Positions 59,876-64,000 of a DNA stretch of 64,000 bases are shown piece after piece (position 1 is the first letter of the stretch; each line of letters starts with the position of its first letter). The stretch is from the NCBI GenBank assembly GCA_025356665.1, contig JANXRV010000133.1:1-64000 (forward strand), written 5' to 3'. The notes under the pieces were generated by a model. The model was not told where the DNA came from and ran no database searches. It worked only from the letters and a program-made list of their open reading frames with translations. The translations under genes and the position numbers were made by a program. Source of the DNA: CAITSH01 sp025356665 (GTDB lineage Bacteria; Pseudomonadota; Gammaproteobacteria; Burkholderiales; SG8-39).

Positions 59876-60989
59876 TTACAAAAACCGCCTGGCACTAAAC
59901 GCCCCCAATGGCACGCAGGGCACGCGCCTGGCGACAAGATCGGCTATCACCCGCCCCGTCGTTGATCCGCCGCACATACCGACATGGCCGTGGCCGAAGG
60001 CGTAAAAGGCGTTGGCAAATCCCGACGAGGGCCCGATCACCGGCAGCGAGTCGGGCATGCTGGGGCGAAAGCCCATCCAGCGCGTGACGCGATTCACATC
60101 GTCCTCGGGCAGCAGCCCCGGGTAAAGGCAGCGCGCACCGCGCAAGAGCACGTCGGCGCGGCGCCAATTGGGTGGCGCGGCCAGGCTGGCGAGTTCCACC
60201 GTGCCGGGGAAACGCAGGCCCCTGTCCATGAGCGTCGCGCTGAAATTGCCGTCAACAAACAGCGTCGGTGTGCGCGGCCGCTTTTCCGGGTTCTTGATAA
60301 TGACGTGGTAACCACGTTCGGTATCGAGCGGCATCTCGTCGCCGAGATGGCGTGCCAGCGGCCGAGAGAATGCGCCGCAGGCGAGCACCACGCAGGTCGC
60401 TTCGTGGCGGCCCTGGTCGGTCACCACCGCCGTGACGTTGGCGCCGTTGTGCTCAAAGTCGCTGACGCGTTCGCGCACCAGGCGCGCGTGGTTGATCTCT
60501 GGCGCGAGGTCCGGCTCCAGTTCGCGCCGCGCCGCGCCAACCCTGTTCGCTGCCGTAGAGGTACAAGGTCCCCTGCTGGTGAATGAGGCCTTGCGCACCG
60601 GCATCGCGCACGATGGGCGCGTAGTTTTCCAGCGAAGGTTCGAGCAGCGCGCGCAAGGCCTTGGCCTCGGTCTCCACTTTGCTGGTGGTGGCCGAGCGGA
60701 CGAAACGCCACAGCCAGGGCGCGATAGTGGGCAAATAGGGCCAGCGTATGGTCAGTGGCCCCTCCGAATCCATCAGCCAGCCCGGCACTTTCATCGCCAC
60801 GCCCGGCATGCCCACCGGGATGATGGATGAGCCGGACAGCATGCCGCCGTTGCCCGAAGAGGCGCCGGATCCCGGATCGGCGTGGTCTATCAGCGTGACC
60901 GCGAGGCCATCGCGCTGCAAATAAGCGACGGCACAGGCACCGACGATGCCAGCGCCTATGATAATGACTGACGGTCGGGAGGTACTCAT
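59876..60989 (-). pseudogene. Broken D-amino-acid dehydrogenase-like (DadA) FAD oxidoreductase
   Basis: The 5' frame from ATG 60989 encodes VIIIGAGIVGACAVAYLQRDGLAVTLID, GASSGNGGMLS and LIHQQGTLYLYGSE. Near 60535 similarity passes to a second frame, ELEPDLAPEINHARLV, then RERVSDFEHNG, ACGAFSRPLARHLG and RWMGFRPSMPDSLPVIGPS to the stop at 59876. Besides the frameshift, two stretches of about 25 residues normally found around this point seem absent. It is probably a real pseudogene. Confidence 0.82.
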
Positions 60990-61067
60990 GTTTTCAAGGT
61001 TTCAAAGCTTCAGTGTTCACAGTGCGCTTCACATCACTTGGATGCGGGACGGTATTCTAGCCCCGAC

Positions 61068-63377
61068 ATGACAACCCAGCGTTTCCAGCAACTCGCCCAC
61101 TGGGGTGCCTTTACCGCGGTGGTGGAAGACGGGCGTTTCGTGCGCTGCGAGCCTTTCGCAGACGACCCGGCACCCTCGCCGATGCTCGAGGCCATGCCCG
61201 CGATGGTCTATTCACCGACGCGCATCATGCGCCCGGCCATACGCAAGTCCTGGCTGGAAAAGCGTGATCGCACGCAGCGCGGCAGCGACAGCTTTGTCGA
61301 AGTGTCCTGGAACGAGGCGCTCAAGCTGGTAGCGTCGGAACTGGCGCGCGTGCGCGCCGAGCGTGGACCCACGGGCATTTTCGGCGGCTCCTACGGCTGG
61401 TCTTCGGCCGGGCGCTTCCACCATGCGCGCACCCAAGTGCGACGCTTTTTATTCGCCGGTGGCGGCTGCACCGACCAGGTCGGCAATTACAGCTGGGGCG
61501 CGGCGCAATTCATCCTGCCGCACGTGGTCGGCACCTTCGAGCCGGTGTCCGGCCGTGTCACCGACTGGAACAGTGTCGCCGCGAACACGCGGCTGATCAT
61601 CGCCTTTGGCGGGCTCGCACTGAAAAACGGCCAGATTGCCTCGGGCGGCGCCGGCGAGCACTCAATGGGCAAGTGGTTGCACGAAGCGCGCGCCCGCGGC
61701 ATCGAGTTCGTGGTCATCAGCCCGACCCGCGCTGATGCGCCGGCTTTTCTTGACGCGCAATGGATCCCCATTCGCCCCAACACCGACACTGCGCTGATGC
61801 TGGGCATGGCGCACTGCCTGCTCGCCGAGAACCGGCACGACGCGGCTTTTCTCGATAAATACTGTAATGGTTTCGATGCGTTCCAGCGGTATCTGAATGG
61901 CGACGCGGATGGCACGCCGAAAAGCGCCGAGTGGGCCGCAGCCATTTGCGGCGTCGATGCCGCCACCATTCGCGATCTTGCGCGACGCGCCGCCGGCACG
62001 CGCAGCCTCGTCACCCTCGCCTGGGCCTTGCAGCGCTCGCATCGCGGCGAACAGCCCTACTGGATGTCCATCGCACTCGCGGCGATGATCGGCCAGATCG
62101 GCCTGCCCGGAGGCGGCTTTGCTTTTGGTCACGGCTCGATGAATGGCGTGGGTAATCCGCGCGCCGAATTGCCGGGAGCGGAAATGGCGCTGGGCAAAAA
62201 CCCCGCGGCCCGCGCGATCCCGGTTGCGCGGCTCACCGACATGCTGGAGCACCCCGGCGGCGAATTCGAGTTCAACGGCAAGCACGACAGCTATCCGGAC
62301 ATTGGTCTCATCTACTGGGCCGGTGGCAATCCCTTTCACCATCACCAGGACTTGAACCGCCTGTCGCGCGCCTGGGCGAAACCGGAAACCGTGGTGGTGC
62401 ATGATAGCTGGTGGACGCCGACCGCGCGCCGTGCCGACATCGTGTTGCCCGCGACGACCACACTCGAGCGCAACGACATCGGCGGCTCCTCGCGCGACAG
62501 CTATGTGTTCGCAATGCAGCAGGCCATCGCGCCGGTCAGCCAGAGCCGCGATGACTTTGCCATTTTTTCAGAACTGGCCGAGCGCGGCGGCTTTTCTGCG
62601 GCCTATACCGGCGGACGCAGCAGCGGCGAATGGCTGCGCGACATGTGGCGGCAAATGCGCGAAGGCTGCGAACAGCGCGGTGTGAGCCTGCCCGACTACG
62701 ATAGTTTCTGGCAGCAAGGCTGGGTGGCGCTGCCGCCGCCTTCGCGTGATTTCGTCTTGTTCGAGGATTTTCGCGCCGATCCGTTCGCGCATCCGCTGAA
62801 GACGCCATCGGGAAAAATCGAGATTTTCTCGGAAACCATCGCCGGTTTCGGCTACGACGACTGCCCGCCGCATCCGGCATGGCTGGCGCCGGACGAATGG
62901 CTTGGCGGTGCCGCAGCCACCACCTATCCGCTGCATCTCATCACCATACAACCACCAGATCGCCTGCACAGCCAGATGGATCCGGGCCCGGTCGCCCAGG
63001 CCAACAAAGTTGCCGGCCGCGAAAAACTGTGCATGAACCCGGCCGATGCCGCGGCGCGCGGCCTCGCCGACGGCGACGTCGCCCGCATGTACAACGATCG
63101 CGGCGCCTGTCTCGCCGGTGTGCGCATTGACGCCAATGTGATGCCCGGTGTGGTGGTAATGGCGACCGGCGCGTGGTTCGATCCCGACACAAGCGGCCAC
63201 GACGTAACGGATGGCACAGAACGCAACGGCAATCCCAATGTGTTGTCGCGCGACGTTGGCACATCGCGCCTGGCCCAAGGGCCGAGTGCGCTGTCGGTGC
63301 TGGTCGACGTAAAAAAGTGGACTGAGGCCGCGCCGGCGGTGCGCAGCTACGATCCGCCGGCCCTGGTTTCGCGCTGA
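61068..63377 (+). CDS. Molybdopterin oxidoreductase, DMSO/biotin sulfoxide reductase-like
   Basis: A 769-residue bis-MGD enzyme of the BisC/TorZ type. It has no N-terminal iron-sulfur motif. GGSYGWSSAGRFH includes the serine expected to ligate molybdenum. WAGGNPFHHHQDLNRLSRAW, TTTLERNDIGGSSRD and DPGPVAQANKVAGREKLCMNPADAAARG are cofactor-binding blocks. No Tat signal is evident, pointing to a cytoplasmic sulfoxide or N-oxide reductase. ATG 61068 is the first ATG near the conserved start. Confidence 0.93.
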   Translation: MTTQRFQQLAHWGAFTAVVEDGRFVRCEPFADDPAPSPMLEAMPAMVYSPTRIMRPAIRKSWLEKRDRTQRGSDSFVEVSWNEALKLVASELARVRAERGPTGIFGGSYGWSSAGRFHHARTQVRRFLFAGGGCTDQVGNYSWGAAQFILPHVVGTFEPVSGRVTDWNSVAANTRLIIAFGGLALKNGQIASGGAGEHSMGKWLHEARARGIEFVVISPTRADAPAFLDAQWIPIRPNTDTALMLGMAHCLLAENRHDAAFLDKYCNGFDAFQRYLNGDADGTPKSAEWAAAICGVDAATIRDLARRAAGTRSLVTLAWALQRSHRGEQPYWMSIALAAMIGQIGLPGGGFAFGHGSMNGVGNPRAELPGAEMALGKNPAARAIPVARLTDMLEHPGGEFEFNGKHDSYPDIGLIYWAGGNPFHHHQDLNRLSRAWAKPETVVVHDSWWTPTARRADIVLPATTTLERNDIGGSSRDSYVFAMQQAIAPVSQSRDDFAIFSELAERGGFSAAYTGGRSSGEWLRDMWRQMREGCEQRGVSLPDYDSFWQQGWVALPPPSRDFVLFEDFRADPFAHPLKTPSGKIEIFSETIAGFGYDDCPPHPAWLAPDEWLGGAAATTYPLHLITIQPPDRLHSQMDPGPVAQANKVAGREKLCMNPADAAARGLADGDVARMYNDRGACLAGVRIDANVMPGVVVMATGAWFDPDTSGHDVTDGTERNGNPNVLSRDVGTSRLAQGPSALSVLVDVKKWTEAAPAVRSYDPPALVSR

Positions 63378-63404
63378 CTCGCAGAGATCGCGGGACTGCA
63401 GTCG

Positions 63405-63555
63405 CTACTTTTCCAGAACAATGCCGTTGCGCTTGATGAACGCGGCCCAGCCATTGCGTTCTTTTTTCAGACTGACGGCAAACTGCTCCGGGTTGTCTAA
63501 CACCGCATTGAGGACCTGCGCCTGGAGTTTTTCAGCCAGCGAAGGCGTTTTCATC
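63405..63555 (-). pseudogene. Bug/TctC receptor C-terminal fragment
   Basis: The minus strand encodes EKLQAQVLNAVLDNPEQFAVSLKKERNGWAAFIKRNGIVLEK before a TAG, the usual Bug C-terminus (PEQFA, W, IKxxGI). It is cut at about 63555 where transposase sequence begins. Confidence 0.75.
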
Positions 63556-63557
63556 AT

Positions 63558-64000
63558 CCTGGTCCCCGCGCACCCCGAACTGCTCACGTCGGTGCTGCGC
63601 ATCGTCCACCGCGTCATCGCAGGTTTTCTGCTCAAGTAGGCAGGTCTGAAACGCGCCACAGCCAACGCCGGTGCGGTCACACTGGTACAGAGATTTGGTT
63701 CTGCCGCCAATCTGAACATCCATCTGCACTGTCTGGTGCTCGATAGCGTGTATGGGCGCACTGAGGGCGAGCCGGTCTTCCAGCAGGCGCGCGCCCCCCG
63801 GCCGCGATGAGTTGCAGGGCCTGTTCGACAAGATCATCGCGCGTGCCTTGAAGAGACTGACCCGACTTGGCTTTTTCGTGGAGGAGGAGGGCATGACCTA
63901 CCTGGCCGACATCGATCCGGATAACCCACTCACGCCCCTGCATGCGGTCTCGTGCACGTATCGCATCGCGCTGGGACCGCGTGCCCGACAGAAGGGGCTG
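63558..64000 (+). mobile_element. Degraded IS91-family transposase (partial, runs off the window)
   Basis: The plus strand encodes HPELLTSVLRIVHRVIAGFLLK, then TAG where glutamine is expected, then AGLKRATANAGAVTLVQRFGSAANLNIHLHCLVLDSVYG. An extra C near 63800 shifts the frame, after which DELQGLFDKIIARALKRL and EEEGMTYLADIDPDNPLTPLHAVSCTYRIALGPRARQ continue to the edge. This is the Y2-type IS91 transposase with the HLHC histidine motif. It has replaced the 5' part of a Bug gene. Confidence 0.88.

Overview
The window looks like a chromosomal segment of a betaproteobacterium close to Burkholderiales. Supporting signs are the high GC over most of its length, the housekeeping run yicC-gmk-rpoZ-spoT-rdgB-hemW with thiS-thiG-trmB beside it, and an amplified family of Bug/TctC-type periplasmic receptors: eight loci, five intact and three broken, with no TctA/TctB partner in view. 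The assignment comes from gene content only; no rRNA or tRNA gene is visible.

Layout. 1-9.5 kb: the 5' part of a LivJ-type binding protein, an anthraniloyl-CoA-monooxygenase-type fusion flavoenzyme with a flavin reductase, two Bug receptors, an MBL-fold hydrolase divergent from an IclR regulator, and a MATE exporter. 9.5-15.3 kb: a visibly lower-GC block with a LacI-family regulator, a gamma-glutamyltransferase-like enzyme, a ferritin-like diiron enzyme, a Bug receptor and a tautomerase. This is the best candidate in the window for an undescribed catabolic module. 15.3-20.7 kb: an amino-acid-type ABC importer followed by an amidohydrolase, a PuuE-like deacetylase and a hydantoin-racemase-like protein, which reads as uptake and opening of a cyclic amide or ureide. 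20.7-23.5 kb: a debris zone with a broken amidase and a broken Bug gene, higBA, hicBA and further toxin-antitoxin-type fragments. 23.5-37.1 kb: a long minus-strand catabolic cluster with an isoquinoline-1-oxidoreductase-like pair, solute-binding proteins, an FAD oxidoreductase, a benzoate/2-aminobenzoate-type CoA ligase, acyl-CoA dehydrogenase, dienelactone hydrolase, enoyl-CoA hydratase, a MarR regulator, SDR and enol-lactonase-like hydrolase. Together with the fusion enzyme at 955 these fit a CoA-dependent aminobenzoate route. 37.2-48.4 kb: core genes plus a PP2C phosphatase and Ser/Thr kinase pair. 48.5-63.4 kb: a second accessory region with a nitrate/taurine-type ABC system flanked by two enolase-superfamily genes, two MetE-like genes (one broken), a Bug receptor, a DapA-like lyase, an SDR, a broken DadA-like gene and a DMSO-reductase-family molybdoenzyme. 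63.4-64 kb: a degraded IS91-type transposase abutting a Bug 3' fragment.

The non-coding DNA is unusually structured. There are many short tandem arrays of mostly 9-bp units; one lies in frame inside spoT, and a 12-bp version forms the N-terminus of a MarR regulator. Four copies of an intergenic palindrome share a fixed 10-11-10 design. There are also two copies of a roughly 95-bp element with terminal inverted repeats, a 38-bp spacer-free perfect palindrome, and a roughly 37-bp sequence found at two gene-truncation points. Several genes carry single-base frameshifts, often in C or G runs, so some apparent pseudogenes may be sequencing or assembly errors.
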